Shown here: positions 9,834 to 19,899 of the stretch, piece after piece
Position numbering within the stretch: position 1 is the stretch's first letter
Layout: each line of letters begins with the position of its first letter
Assembly: GCF_041925275.1 (NCBI RefSeq)
Contig: NZ_JBHEUZ010000001.1
Location: 310,001-374,000, forward strand
Direction: 5' to 3'
DNA length: 64,000 nucleotides
From: Parapedobacter pyrenivorans_A
Lineage (GTDB): Bacteria > Bacteroidota > Bacteroidia > Sphingobacteriales > Sphingobacteriaceae
The notes under the pieces: generated by a model
Seen by the model: the letters and a program-made list of their open reading frames with translations, nothing else
What the model was told of the DNA's origin: nothing
Database searches by the model: none
Translations under genes and position numbers: made by a program

Positions 9834-11012
9834 TTATGTCATAACGGTAACCCTCCTCCCATCGATTGTGAATTTAACGTGACCTGTCAGTTCCAGCAAC
9901 TCCAGCAACCTGGAAATAGAAAAACTCCGGGGGAGCATCAGTATGCTGAATTGTTCTGTGATCTGTGTTTTATATTCAACATCTACATCGTACCACCGGG
10001 CAACTTCCTTCATGATCGTCTTCAGCTCTGCATTTTCAAAGTTGAAGTAACCATCTTTCCAGGAAGTTTCGGTATTCAACCCCACCGTTCGTTTCAATAG
10101 CACAGGGTTCGATGCTTGCGTAGCCAGCTGTATTTGTTCACCGGGTTTTATCAGCAGGGCATCTTCACCCGCTTTGAATTTCACGCTGCCTTTTTCAAGG
10201 GTTGTTTTGATCACCGTATCGTCGGGGTAGGCCTTCACGTTAAAGGACGTCCCCAGCACTTCGATTTGCGCACCGTTCGGCAGTTTCACGATAAACGGCC
10301 GCGTCTTATCAGACACGACATCGAAGTACACCTCTCCCAGTATTTCGACCTCCCGTCGCTTCTTTTCAAAAGCGGCAGGAAAACGGATGTTGGATCCGGC
10401 GTTTAACTTGGCCAGGCTACCATCGGGCAATATAACACTATACTGCCCGCCATGGGGCGTGGTAACCGAATTGAAACTACCATTATTCGGCCTGTCTTTT
10501 TCCAAGGGTTTAAACCTGATTTGACCCTCCGAAAGTGCCACGGCGTTGCCTCCGGCCGCGGCATGGGTCGATACCGTATCGCCAAGGAATAATAAATTGC
10601 CATCGGCAAGTGTGGCAACCGCCCTATTCGATCCGGCAATGACATCATTCTTATACCGCTCCGTCCGTACTTGCATGTCTACCCTATTATTCGGTGTGGT
10701 TTTGTAAAACCAAATGGCAGCAAACGCCAACAGAAATAGGAACAGGCCGGCGACGATCCGAATCGGTAAAAAGAGTTTCCGTACGCGGCCAGATCTGTTT
10801 GTTTCCCTGGTGTCCGCAGCGGGGTCGAACGCTACGAAGTCTGCCCATTCGCGCGCCAAGAAGGCATCACCATCGCTCAAATCGGCAAACAGCGCATCCA
10901 ATTCGGGGTGCTTCCGCAAGTACCCCTCCAGCTCAATGCGTTGCAGCTCGGTGAGACTGCCATCGACAAACAATCTGAACAATTTTTCTATACGCTCTTG
11001 TTCCGCACTCAT
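9834..11012 (-). CDS. FecR family anti-sigma factor
   Basis: 392 residues. A cytoplasmic N-terminal anti-sigma region (about 1-80, starts MSAEQERIEKLFRLFVDG) precedes one membrane helix (about 85-107). A periplasmic FecR domain follows (about 185-285, TTPHGGQYSVILPDGS, LNAGSNIRFP) and then a C-terminal DUF4974/STN-like domain (about 315-392). It should hold the neighbouring ECF sigma factor at the membrane and release it when the STN domain of the SusC partner signals ligand binding. It follows the sigma gene by 84 bases. Confidence 0.94.
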   Translation of the reverse strand: MSAEQERIEKLFRLFVDGSLTELQRIELEGYLRKHPELDALFADLSDGDAFLAREWADFVAFDPAADTRETNRSGRVRKLFLPIRIVAGLFLFLLAFAAIWFYKTTPNNRVDMQVRTERYKNDVIAGSNRAVATLADGNLLFLGDTVSTHAAAGGNAVALSEGQIRFKPLEKDRPNNGSFNSVTTPHGGQYSVILPDGSLAKLNAGSNIRFPAAFEKKRREVEILGEVYFDVVSDKTRPFIVKLPNGAQIEVLGTSFNVKAYPDDTVIKTTLEKGSVKFKAGEDALLIKPGEQIQLATQASNPVLLKRTVGLNTETSWKDGYFNFENAELKTIMKEVARWYDVDVEYKTQITEQFSILMLPRSFSISRLLELLELTGHVKFTIDGRRVTVMT

Positions 11013-11096
11013 AAAGGTCTATTTCATATGTATAAACGACTGAAGTGAAATTTCAACTCACCGAGTCGATTATTTTTTAAAAATAAATCAGGGATA

Positions 11097-11627
11097 TCAG
11101 CAATCCAAGCTTTGGGGCGTCAACGACTTCTTAAGGGAATTGAGTGCACGGGTCTTGACGTTGCGGACATGCTGCTCCGATGTGTTCAATTTTTGCGATA
11201 TTTCCCTTGTGGAAAGACCATCCCGATAAATCAGGTTGAAAATCTGCTTGACTTTGGGAGACATCGTTTCCACCTTGTCATAGATATAGTGAAGGAGTTG
11301 GGTCTTGATGATTTTCGCCAGCACAAAATCTTCGGAATGTTCGGAAAAGTATAGGATTTCGTCATGTGCCGTTGAACGTACTTTCACCGATTTCAAATAA
11401 TCGAGTGCTGCATTTCTGGCCGCTTTGTATAGAAATACCTTCACCGCAGGCAATTCGTGGAAGTTCATCCGATTAATCCAAACTTTCTGGAAGCATTCCG
11501 AGGCGATATCCTCCGCCTGTTGCCGATTATCCGTTAGTTGGAAAATAAAGTAGCAAATGGACCGATAATACCGCTCGAATATTTCATTGAAGGTATCTTT
11601 TGACAGTCCCGTTTCGTTGGTTAGCAT
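11097..11627 (-). CDS. ECF RNA polymerase sigma factor (Bacteroidota FecI-like type)
   Basis: 176 residues from ATG 11627. An upstream in-frame start at 11762 would add 45 residues with no family similarity, so the shorter form is preferred. Region 2 is visible (FNEIFERYYRSICYFIF, RQQAEDIASECFQKVW), and region 4 is a helix-turn-helix (LSTREISQKLNTSEQHVRNVKTRALNSL). A good -7 element, TAGATTTG, lies at 11693-11700 on the minus strand, about 65 bases upstream, but without a well-spaced -33. Partner of the following FecR. Confidence 0.93.
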   Translation of the reverse strand: MLTNETGLSKDTFNEIFERYYRSICYFIFQLTDNRQQAEDIASECFQKVWINRMNFHELPAVKVFLYKAARNAALDYLKSVKVRSTAHDEILYFSEHSEDFVLAKIIKTQLLHYIYDKVETMSPKVKQIFNLIYRDGLSTREISQKLNTSEQHVRNVKTRALNSLKKSLTPQSLDC

Positions 11628-11766
11628 TTTCACAATCGATTTGTTTTTAAGGTCATTGGCACAACTGGAACATTCCAATATAAGCCTACCCACAAATCTA
11701 TTTAAAATGACACAATAACCATCCTGCGGTGTCCTGAACCTTACCCGGCACAGCGGGAACAAGCGT

Positions 11767-13278
11767 TCATTTATTCAATACGACCCGATACAGGTCCACG
11801 CGCCGGTCAACCAGGTTTTTCACCGTACCGTATTGGTTGAGTTCTTTCAATAAGTTCAAATCCACATCGACCACCAATACCATTTCGGTATTCGGGGTCG
11901 CTTCAGCCTTGACTGCATTTGTTGGAAATGCAAAATCAGAGGGTGTGAATACGGCCGATTGTGCGTATTGGATATCCATATTGTTTACCTTGGGCAAATT
12001 GCCGACCGCACCCGCGATTGCCACGTAGCATTCATTCTCGATGGCACGCGCCTGCGCACAGTTCCTAACCCGCACATAACCATTCTGGGTGTCCGTTAAA
12101 AATGGGACAAACAAAATCTGCATGCCCTGGTCGGCGAGGATCCGGCCCAATTCGTGGAACTCCACGTCGTAACAGATCAGTATGCCGATCTTGCCACAGT
12201 CGGTGTCAAAAACACGGACTTCACTGCCACCTTGCATCCCATAGTACTTCGTTTCATTGGGTGTAATATGTATCTTTCGGTAGGCTTCGGTCTTACCGCT
12301 CCGGTGGCAAAGCAACGACACGTTATATAGCTTCCCATCTTCTTCAATTACAGGCATCGTGCCAGCAATGATGTTGACGTTGTACGAAACGGCCAGCTGT
12401 TGGATACGTTGCTGGATCTCGCTGCTCATGTTTGCCAGCTCGCGCATCGCTTCCGTGGTGGGCATATGGTTATAGGGCTCCATCAATGGCGTGTTGAAGA
12501 ACTCGGGGAAGAGCACGAAATCGGCACCATACCCACTCACGGCATCCACAAAGAACTCGACCTGGTCATAGAATGCCTGAATTTCCTTGAACGTGCGCAT
12601 TTGCCACTGCACCAGACCCAACCGGATGGTTTGTTTGGATGGCGACGATGCTTTTGTTTTCGGTTCGTAATAAATATTGTTCCATTCGAGCAGGGTAGCA
12701 TACTCCCGGGATTCCGTATCGCCCTCCAGGTAATTTTTAAGAATTTTCTTCACATGGAAGTCGTTTGCCAGCTGGAACGTCAATACGGGGTCGTACACTG
12801 CTTTCTGCTTAACCTTCTCAATGTATTGCTTGGGCGTGAGTTCGTCGGCGTGTTCGTGGTACTTGGGCAAACGCCCACCCAACAGGATACCTTTGAGGTT
12901 CCAATGTTCGCACAACTCCTTGCGGGCATCATACAGCCGCCGCCCCAAGCGTAGGTCCCTATAATCAGGGTGTACAAAGGCCTCGATACCGTATAACACG
13001 TTGCCTTCGGCATTATGTGTCGAAAAAGTACCTTCGGCGATGATCTCGCGGTACGTATCCGTAATAGCTGTCTTCGTCGTATCGATGACGATGGCCAAGG
13101 CACAGGCTACGACGCGACCGTCCACCTCGACGCATAGCTGTCCCTCGGGAAAGAGGCTGAGCAGGTCCTTGATGTTTGTACGGGTCCACAGCCCACCTGC
13201 GCCGCCGTAAGCCTGATGCATCGAGTCTCTCAGGTCATTGTAGTCTTTCAGCGATAATTTCCTGACTTGAATATTCAT
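11767..13278 (-). CDS. bifunctional GNAT N-acetyltransferase / carbon-nitrogen hydrolase fusion
   Basis: 503 residues. Residues 1-170 are a GNAT acetyltransferase with the acetyl-CoA loop region (VHPDYRDLRLGRRLYDARK, about 102-120). Residues 216-495 are a nitrilase-superfamily amidohydrolase with all three catalytic residues in place: Glu259 (LFPEFFN), Lys335 (YRKIHITP) and Cys369 (GILICYDVEFHE). Fusions of this kind are known in Bacteroidota, but the substrate is not established. It is cytoplasmic with no signal peptide. It lies just upstream of the sigma gene on the same strand, with no evident functional link. Confidence 0.9.
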   Translation of the reverse strand: MNIQVRKLSLKDYNDLRDSMHQAYGGAGGLWTRTNIKDLLSLFPEGQLCVEVDGRVVACALAIVIDTTKTAITDTYREIIAEGTFSTHNAEGNVLYGIEAFVHPDYRDLRLGRRLYDARKELCEHWNLKGILLGGRLPKYHEHADELTPKQYIEKVKQKAVYDPVLTFQLANDFHVKKILKNYLEGDTESREYATLLEWNNIYYEPKTKASSPSKQTIRLGLVQWQMRTFKEIQAFYDQVEFFVDAVSGYGADFVLFPEFFNTPLMEPYNHMPTTEAMRELANMSSEIQQRIQQLAVSYNVNIIAGTMPVIEEDGKLYNVSLLCHRSGKTEAYRKIHITPNETKYYGMQGGSEVRVFDTDCGKIGILICYDVEFHELGRILADQGMQILFVPFLTDTQNGYVRVRNCAQARAIENECYVAIAGAVGNLPKVNNMDIQYAQSAVFTPSDFAFPTNAVKAEATPNTEMVLVVDVDLNLLKELNQYGTVKNLVDRRVDLYRVVLNK

Positions 13279-13305
13279 ACCGTCTAATTTGACATTGCAA
13301 GGTTT

Positions 13306-13530
13306 TCAGTCGGTCTTGTCATATTCACCCCGCAATGCATACCATCCAAATATACATAGGCCACCCGTAATGATGGGCATCAGTATAAAGGTATAGATGA
13401 TAGCGGGCACCAAGTCCTCGGACCTTCCGCTGGCGAACTGCGGTATCGCCTGGCTGATGATCAGATAATAACCTGCCGCCAATCCGAGAGCAATCCATAC
13501 AACTCCCAATATCCGTTTGATCGTGTTCAT
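13306..13530 (-). CDS. small two-helix membrane protein (DUF6814-like)
   Basis: 74 residues from ATG 13530, two base pairs after the transporter stop; a longer 102-residue reading would overlap that gene. Two membrane helices are seen (about 5-27 and 47-68), ending WYALRGEYDKTD. Short proteins of this type follow MHS/MFS transporters in Bacteroidota and may be accessory subunits; the DUF6814 assignment is from memory. Translational coupling to the transporter is likely. Confidence 0.7.
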   Translation of the reverse strand: MNTIKRILGVVWIALGLAAGYYLIISQAIPQFASGRSEDLVPAIIYTFILMPIITGGLCIFGWYALRGEYDKTD

Positions 13531-13532
13531 GC

Positions 13533-15080
13533 TTACTGTACGTTTTGGTTCTTGTTCTTGAGATAGAGTAATCCGATGATGAAGCTGACGACGGCAATGA
13601 TGATGGGGTACCAAAGTCCCTCCAGGTAAGGTTTTTCGAGGGAGTTGGCAAACTGGGCCTTGGCAACCAAATAGGTCGCCACCGCCGGAAGCAGGCCGCC
13701 GAAAATCCCGTTTCCGATGTGGTAGGGCAGCGACATCGACGTATAGCGGATCCGGACGGGGAACATCTCCACCAGAAAGGCCGCGATGGGCCCATAGACC
13801 ATGGTGACGTATAAGACCAGTACGAACACCAGCAATACGAGTGATGCAAAAGCACTCGAGCCAACGTGGACATGCGCATTGGCTACAGGCGCTGAGAAGG
13901 CCGTTTCGCCGGCGGTTTTGGTTTCCGTTTGCACCACGGTACGTACGGATCCATCCGCATAGAAATGCTCCATGGTAGTCACCCGCAACGAATCGCCCGT
14001 TTCACCGTGCATTTCCACGTACTGGTGGGAGGCATACGCGTCAACCAGCTCCTGCTTGTTGGCCACGTCCGTTAATTGATAGATACGGTCGAAAATAGGG
14101 CGATACGTAAGGATAGCCAGTAGCATACCGGCCAGCATGATCGGTTTGCGCCCCACTTTGTCAGACAACCACCCGAAAAACACGAAGAAACCCGTACCTG
14201 CCAGCAACGCCGCCCCGATGATGTAATTGGTTTGGTCGAAATCTACCCTACACACGCTTTGGAGGAACGACAATGCATAGAATTGGCCGGTATACCAGAT
14301 CACCCCCTGCCCCATGGTAGCACCGAACAGCGCCAGCAGTACGAATTTGAAATTATACTTTTTACCGAATGATTCGCGCAACGGGTTGGCCGAGGTCTTC
14401 CCCTCGCTCTTGGCTTTTTTGAATAGCGGCGACTCATCCATGTTCCGGCGGATGAAATAGGAAACCACTACCATAACCGATGAAATCAAGAACGGCAAGC
14501 GCCAACCCCATTCGTCAAAGGCCTCGGCCGACATGCTGTTCTTGGTGAGCATAATCACCGCCAGCGAGATGAATAGTCCGAAAGTGGCGGTTGTTTGGAT
14601 CCACGACGTGCGATAGCCCCGTTTTCCCGGCTCGGAATATTCTGCCACATAAGTGGCCGCTCCGCCATATTCGCCCCCAAGTGCCAGTCCTTGCAACAGC
14701 CTTAACACCAGCACGATAACCGGTGCGGCGAAGCCGATGGTTTCGTAACCCGGAACCAGTCCGATGGCACAGGTAGCCAGGCCCATCACAAGCAACGTGA
14801 CCATAAAGGTGTACTTACGCCCGATGATATCGCCGAGCCGACCAAAGAACAGGGCACCAAAGGGCCTGACTACAAAACCTGCCGCAAACGTAGCTAATGT
14901 AGATAAGAATGCTGCTGTAGGATTGTCTGGTGGGAAGAATTTGGTGGAGATGACAATCGCGAGACTGCCGAAGATGTAAAAATCATACCATTCGATCAGG
15001 GTGCCCAAGGAAGATGCGCCGATGACTTTCCATAACGTTTTTTTATGAGTAGCTGTGCCGACGGGGGAAGATGCTTGCAT
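13533..15080 (-). CDS. MFS transporter, metabolite:H+ symporter (MHS) type
   Basis: 515 residues with 12 predicted membrane helices and the MHS/ProP-like pattern (GTLIEWYDFYIFGSLA at the N-terminus, RPFGALFFGRLGDIIGRKYTF as the loop 2-3 motif, GGEYGGAATYVAEY). About 75 hydrophilic residues between helices 8 and 9 (roughly 325-400) are an unusually long insert. The substrate is unclear: relatives carry proline/betaine, alpha-ketoglutarate or shikimate. It is separated from nagB by 110 bases, so it may not belong to the amino-sugar unit. Confidence 0.88.
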   Translation of the reverse strand: MQASSPVGTATHKKTLWKVIGASSLGTLIEWYDFYIFGSLAIVISTKFFPPDNPTAAFLSTLATFAAGFVVRPFGALFFGRLGDIIGRKYTFMVTLLVMGLATCAIGLVPGYETIGFAAPVIVLVLRLLQGLALGGEYGGAATYVAEYSEPGKRGYRTSWIQTTATFGLFISLAVIMLTKNSMSAEAFDEWGWRLPFLISSVMVVVSYFIRRNMDESPLFKKAKSEGKTSANPLRESFGKKYNFKFVLLALFGATMGQGVIWYTGQFYALSFLQSVCRVDFDQTNYIIGAALLAGTGFFVFFGWLSDKVGRKPIMLAGMLLAILTYRPIFDRIYQLTDVANKQELVDAYASHQYVEMHGETGDSLRVTTMEHFYADGSVRTVVQTETKTAGETAFSAPVANAHVHVGSSAFASLVLLVFVLVLYVTMVYGPIAAFLVEMFPVRIRYTSMSLPYHIGNGIFGGLLPAVATYLVAKAQFANSLEKPYLEGLWYPIIIAVVSFIIGLLYLKNKNQNVQ

Positions 15081-15190
15081 ATATGATTTGATAACTGGTC
15101 AAAAAATATCCCATTCGTTCAAAAATGGGATACAATGGGGCCTAAATTAATTACAATTATCGAAATCTTGGTAGCGGGTCGATAAAAAAA

Positions 15191-15949
15191 TTATAATCTC
15201 GCGGCACTTTCGTTATCGATATACAAGATGGCATTGCGATGCAACCTCAACATGGTGGAGGGGTACAAGGGTGTGATATCGGCCAGTAAGGTATGCCGAA
15301 CGGCCTTGGCTTTATTCGGCCCGGGTACCATGCAGAAGACACGGCCTGCTGCCATCAACGCCGGGATGGTCAGCGTTAGGGCGTGTGTTGGAACCGCAGC
15401 CAGTACATCGAAACAATTATCGTTCACTTGCTGCTGCCGGCAGGCTGTATCCAAATCGACCACTTTCACCAACGCCGCGTCGTTAAAGTCTGCAACATGG
15501 GGGTCATTGAATGCGATATGGCAATTCTCACCGATTCCCATGCAGACGATATCGATGGGGTATTCCATTAGCAGACCTGCATAGCGCCGGCATTCGCCAT
15601 CGGCATCCGTGGCGTTGCCATTTAAATAATTGACCGATCGAAATGGCAGCTTGCCGAACAGCCGTTCCTTGAGGAAGTTACCGAATCGTTGGGTAGCTTC
15701 GGTTGGCAAGCCGATGTACTCATCCATGTGGAAAGCATTAACACGCGTCCAATCGATGGCATTGTAACACCCTAAGGCTTCTAAAAACTCATTCTGGGAA
15801 GGTGCGGCCGCGAAGACCATATTCACGGCGGTTTGCTTTCCGAGCAGGGCTAGCATGGTATCGGCTACCGCCTGGGCAGCCGCCCTGCCCATCGCGAGGC
15901 GATTATCGAACTGTTTGACCGTCAACGAATCTATTTCTTTACGCATCAT
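15191..15949 (-). CDS. nagB: glucosamine-6-phosphate deaminase/isomerase family protein
   Basis: 252 residues from ATG 15949; a TTG at 15961 overlapping the nagA stop is possible but weaker. Family motifs: FHMDEYIGLP (catalytic Asp region) and GIGENCHIAFNDP, which corresponds to the GIGxxGHIAFNEP motif with Cys replacing the usual Gly. It would convert glucosamine-6-phosphate to fructose-6-phosphate and ammonia after NagA. It directly follows nagA. The variant motif means a related sugar-phosphate isomerase is also possible. Confidence 0.85.
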   Translation of the reverse strand: MMRKEIDSLTVKQFDNRLAMGRAAAQAVADTMLALLGKQTAVNMVFAAAPSQNEFLEALGCYNAIDWTRVNAFHMDEYIGLPTEATQRFGNFLKERLFGKLPFRSVNYLNGNATDADGECRRYAGLLMEYPIDIVCMGIGENCHIAFNDPHVADFNDAALVKVVDLDTACRQQQVNDNCFDVLAAVPTHALTLTIPALMAAGRVFCMVPGPNKAKAVRHTLLADITPLYPSTMLRLHRNAILYIDNESAARL

Positions 15950-15957
15950 CTTTTGTT

Positions 15958-17190
15958 TCAACTAACCATGTCTTCGTTACGGATACCCGGCGAAGCAACC
16001 GCATCACTACGATAGATGACCTCCCCTTTTACCATCGTCATCTTTATGTTTATTTGACTGTCAAAGATGACCATATCGGCATCTTTCCCCGATACCAGTG
16101 TTCCAATATGCCGCTCGGCCCCAAGTATACGTGCCGGGGTTGCGGTCATCATCCGTACCGCATCCACAAGGGGTATGTCCGCTTCTTCTACCAAAGTACG
16201 CACCAAGCGGTCGGCAGTTGCCGTGCTACCGGCAAACGCCGATCGATCGGGCAATTTGGCAACACCGTCTTCCACCAGCACCGGTATACCGTCCGTTAAG
16301 CTACCCAATATACTCGGCCCCTCCGGCATAGCGGCGGCCCGTATGGCATCCGTTATCAATGCAATGCGGTCCGCCCCTTTTATCTTATAGACCAGTTTGA
16401 GCAATTCCGCGGGTAAATGCCTGCCATCCGCGATGATTTCCACATCCATCTCATCGATAAGATAGGCGCTTTCGACGACCCCGCCATAGCGGAAGGCATT
16501 TCGCCGGGTAACGCCCGACATCGCCGAATATAAATGAGTGACCAACGAATAGCCGTGTTCGAAAGCTTGGATAACATCGCTGTACAACGCATCGGTGTGG
16601 GCGATGGACGGCAGGATACCGCGATCCCGCAAGACATCGCCAAACGGTATGGCACCTTGGCGTTCGGGTGCCGCACTCCAACGCTTGATGGATGACGAAC
16701 TGTTCAAGATATCCAGATACTCGTCCGGGTCCGGGTCACGGATGTAGCGCGGGTCTTGTGCCCCCCGTTTCTCCATGGCGAAATAGGGGCCTTCGATGTG
16801 CACCCCCAGAAACCTTGCACCCTTTACGTTCCGTGCGGCTGCCTCTTCATACACCGCCAGTGACCGGATGATTTCCGATTTGGTACTGGTAAGCAGCGTA
16901 GGCAACATCGCGGTGGTACCAAACCGCGCGTGTGTTTCGGCGACCTTCAGGAATGCATGGACGTCATCATCCATGAAGTCTGCCCCGCCACCGCCATGGA
17001 CATGGATATCGATAAACCCGGGTGATACATAAGCTCCCTTCGCATCGATTGTCTCGGCGTCTGATACTGTTATTTGGCCCTCACTGACGGTTTCAACCTT
17101 ACCATCAGCGATCAAGAGTTCGCCATTCTTGATCATGCGATAAGGGGTAATGATGTTCCCGTTTATAACTTTTATATATTTCTTTGACAT
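15958..17190 (-). CDS. nagA: N-acetylglucosamine-6-phosphate deacetylase
   Basis: 410 residues from ATG 17190 (MSKKYIKVINGNII); an upstream in-frame start would run into the transporter gene. It is an amidohydrolase fold with the metal-binding FIDIHVHGGGGADFMDD, the HIEGPYFA motif, SIAHTDA, and ALITDAIRAA with the catalytic Asp. It deacetylates GlcNAc-6-P in the cytoplasm. The pairing with NagB on one transcript supports amino-sugar catabolism. Length is normal for the family. Confidence 0.93.
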   Translation of the reverse strand: MSKKYIKVINGNIITPYRMIKNGELLIADGKVETVSEGQITVSDAETIDAKGAYVSPGFIDIHVHGGGGADFMDDDVHAFLKVAETHARFGTTAMLPTLLTSTKSEIIRSLAVYEEAAARNVKGARFLGVHIEGPYFAMEKRGAQDPRYIRDPDPDEYLDILNSSSSIKRWSAAPERQGAIPFGDVLRDRGILPSIAHTDALYSDVIQAFEHGYSLVTHLYSAMSGVTRRNAFRYGGVVESAYLIDEMDVEIIADGRHLPAELLKLVYKIKGADRIALITDAIRAAAMPEGPSILGSLTDGIPVLVEDGVAKLPDRSAFAGSTATADRLVRTLVEEADIPLVDAVRMMTATPARILGAERHIGTLVSGKDADMVIFDSQINIKMTMVKGEVIYRSDAVASPGIRNEDMVS

Positions 17191-17219
17191 CGGTATGTTG
17201 AATAAAAAAGCGTTGGCTT

Positions 17220-18536
17220 TTACCACTTTCTCAGTTTGTGCCCCCACATGGCGTAATAAATCAAATACACGTAGCATGGCAGCAGCACCCAATAGGCCTC
17301 ACGCGGCCCTACCGTGTCTGCAAAATATCCGTATACAACAGGCAATATCGCGTTGCCGCATAACCCCATGATCAACAGGGATGCCCCCACCTTGGTGAAT
17401 CTACCCAACCCATCGATGGCCAGGGGCCAAATGCCCGCCCAAGTGAGCGAATTGGGAATCCCCAAGAGGACGATAAACCAAATGGATATATCGGTTTGGT
17501 GCCCAAACAAGCGAATTTGTCCGTGGGCAAATACTATCAACAGCGAGAGCATAGCTCCCATAATAGTCACCACGCGCAGCATGTTCTTCTGGCTTATCCA
17601 GCGCGGCACAAACGAGATACCGAGAAGGTACCCCACGATCGCCATCCCCAATGTGTAGGAGGGGAAAACCTTCGCGTCGATCAACGATACCCCCATGGAA
17701 CCCGCGTAGTTGATAATCGTATCGATGGAAATTACCTGCGAACCGACGTGAATGAAAATCGCTACCGCACCCAAAACCAAATGTGGAAACTGGAAAATCG
17801 ACGTCCTCCCCCGATTGGCTGCCGATACTTCTTCCGATTCCTCTTCCGTATTGATTTCGGGCAATGGCGAATAGCGCACCCCGATTCCGATCAGCAGCAG
17901 CGTACCACCAACAATCGTATACGGTACGATAACTCGTGCAACCAGTTCGTCTAGTGCGGCTGAACGTGCGCTCTCCGTCATCGACGCCAAGCTATCGAAC
18001 AGCGCTTGATCGGTGGGGCGCAACACGGCCGCAGCGAAAAGCAAGGGTGCCACGATGCCGGCAAATTTGTTGCAGATACCCATGATGCTAATACGCTGCG
18101 CCGCCCGTTCCTTCGGTCCGAGAATCGTAATGTAGGGATTGGCAGCGGTTTGCAGGATCGCTAATCCAACACCAATCGTGAACAAACCGATGAGGAAGAT
18201 TTCGTATGTGCGTGCCATCGCCGCAGGCACGAAGATAAAAGCCCCCAAACTCAACGCAAAAAAACCGACCATCATCCCCTTTTTGAAACCGACGGCCTTC
18301 AACAGGTAAGACGAAGGCACGGACATGACAAAATATGCGATGTAAAACGCGAACGCGACGAGATACGACTGAAAATGGGTGAGCTCACAGGCAATTTTAA
18401 AATACGGAATGAGGATGGCATTTATCCACGATAGGAAACCGAAGATGAAAAACATCCCCGCAATGATGACAATGGAAACGATGGTGTCTCGCCGCGAAAG
18501 CGACGCCACGTTTATTTTAGCCTTTGAAACTGTCAT
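17220..18536 (-). CDS. sugar MFS transporter, FucP/GluP-like
   Basis: 438 residues from ATG 18536; the longer reading from 18608 overlaps the preceding gene. Twelve membrane helices with the FucP-family pattern (FIFGFLSWINAILIPYFK at helix 1, QTAANPYITILGPKERAAQRISI after helix 4). Members import L-fucose, glucose/galactose or GlcNAc by proton symport. Placement directly before nagA makes N-acetylglucosamine or a related sugar the likely cargo (inference). Confidence 0.9.
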   Translation of the reverse strand: MTVSKAKINVASLSRRDTIVSIVIIAGMFFIFGFLSWINAILIPYFKIACELTHFQSYLVAFAFYIAYFVMSVPSSYLLKAVGFKKGMMVGFFALSLGAFIFVPAAMARTYEIFLIGLFTIGVGLAILQTAANPYITILGPKERAAQRISIMGICNKFAGIVAPLLFAAAVLRPTDQALFDSLASMTESARSAALDELVARVIVPYTIVGGTLLLIGIGVRYSPLPEINTEEESEEVSAANRGRTSIFQFPHLVLGAVAIFIHVGSQVISIDTIINYAGSMGVSLIDAKVFPSYTLGMAIVGYLLGISFVPRWISQKNMLRVVTIMGAMLSLLIVFAHGQIRLFGHQTDISIWFIVLLGIPNSLTWAGIWPLAIDGLGRFTKVGASLLIMGLCGNAILPVVYGYFADTVGPREAYWVLLPCYVYLIYYAMWGHKLRKW

Positions 18537-18546
18537 CGGGGTTCGC

Positions 18547-19899
18547 TTAAATCGATGGCTCCCAACCCGGCTCATATTCACGCCTCCACAGTTTCCGCGC
18601 GTCCCCATTGTTTAGGATATGGCCGTTCGAAGGATCAATATCCAACATCCCCCCGCTGCGCTGGGCGATGTTGCCTAGCTGCACCAATAGCGTACTGATA
18701 TGCCCACTTTCTATATCCGATGCCAGCTCATGGCCACTTTTTATGCCCTCGAAGAAATTCTGGATATGGAGTGCGTCTAGGGCCTGGGAAGGATTGGTGA
18801 CATTACGGGCGTCTATGGTTACCTCGTTCTTCACTTCTTTTACAAGCTTGCCCTTCAAGTCATACACCTTGTACGCATTTCCGCCATCGATTTGCAACGA
18901 GCCGTTTTCCCCATAAAAAATGACCCCCACCGTAGATCCTTCTACAGGTGTACCATTACAGCTTCTGCCTTCCCATGAAATCATGCTGCTGTCTGCAAAT
19001 TCGAGATTGATAAGCTGTGTATCTGGCACTTCCCAATCGTCCTTATACCGATAGCGCCCGCCGGTAGACGTCACCTTGGTGGGATAGTCCACCTGCAAGC
19101 CCCACCGGGCAAGGTCAACCATGTGGGTTCCATTATTCAACGCTTCACCCGTGCCCCAATGCCAGAACCAGTGCCAATTGTAGTGGATAAGGTTATCCTT
19201 CAGTGGCCTTCTTGGAGCAGGGCCCTGCCACAGTTCGTAGTCCAACCACGAAGGCACCGCTATTTCCTTGCCAATACCAATGGATGCCCGATTATTGGTA
19301 TACCATGTTTTCGCATAGTACGGCTTACCGATAATACCGTTGTGGAGCGCTCGAATGGCCTGGGCCACATTAGGCCAAGAACGACGTTGGTTACCCATTT
19401 GGATAACATTTCCGTATTTTCTTTGAGCCGCCACCAGCAACTCGCCCTCATGCGGATTATGGCTTGCCGGCTTTTCGAGGTAAACGTGCTTCCCCGCCTG
19501 TGAGGCTAAGATGGCTGCCGGAGCATGCCAATGGTCTGGCGCAGCCACCACCAGCGCATCGAAATCGGTATATGATAGCAACTTACGAATATCGGATTCC
19601 GGTTTCGGACGCTTGTCTTGGCTTTTCTCAACGATGCCGCTACACTTTTCAGTTGCACGGCTATCGACGTCACAAACATAAGCAACTTCACAATTCGACT
19701 GCGCAGAAAAATTACTTGCCAATGCCAGTCCACGGGCATTCACACCCATTACCGCCACGCGTATGCGCTCGTTTGCACCTACAATATTGGCATAGCTTTT
19801 TGCACTAAATGCCGGGAAGGCACCTCCGAAAGAGAACGCTGCCGCACCAACCACTGCTTTCTTGATAAAGTCTCTTCTTGAATCAATTGGCTCTTTCAT
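18547..19899 (-). CDS. Gfo/Idh/MocA family oxidoreductase with Tat signal
   Basis: 450 residues. The N-terminus carries a twin-arginine signal (SRRDFIKKAVVGAAAFSFGG), so the protein is probably exported folded with bound NAD(P). The Rossmann motif is IRVAVMGVNARGLALA, and EKPASHNPHEGE is the family EKP catalytic-Lys motif. The C-terminal domain has WHWFWHWGTGEALNNGTHMVD. Exported relatives act on glycans, such as the Gh109-type alpha-N-acetylgalactosaminidases that use NAD, although assignment to that activity is not certain. It lies 10 bases before the transporter gene in the operon. Confidence 0.88.
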   Translation of the reverse strand: MKEPIDSRRDFIKKAVVGAAAFSFGGAFPAFSAKSYANIVGANERIRVAVMGVNARGLALASNFSAQSNCEVAYVCDVDSRATEKCSGIVEKSQDKRPKPESDIRKLLSYTDFDALVVAAPDHWHAPAAILASQAGKHVYLEKPASHNPHEGELLVAAQRKYGNVIQMGNQRRSWPNVAQAIRALHNGIIGKPYYAKTWYTNNRASIGIGKEIAVPSWLDYELWQGPAPRRPLKDNLIHYNWHWFWHWGTGEALNNGTHMVDLARWGLQVDYPTKVTSTGGRYRYKDDWEVPDTQLINLEFADSSMISWEGRSCNGTPVEGSTVGVIFYGENGSLQIDGGNAYKVYDLKGKLVKEVKNEVTIDARNVTNPSQALDALHIQNFFEGIKSGHELASDIESGHISTLLVQLGNIAQRSGGMLDIDPSNGHILNNGDARKLWRREYEPGWEPSI

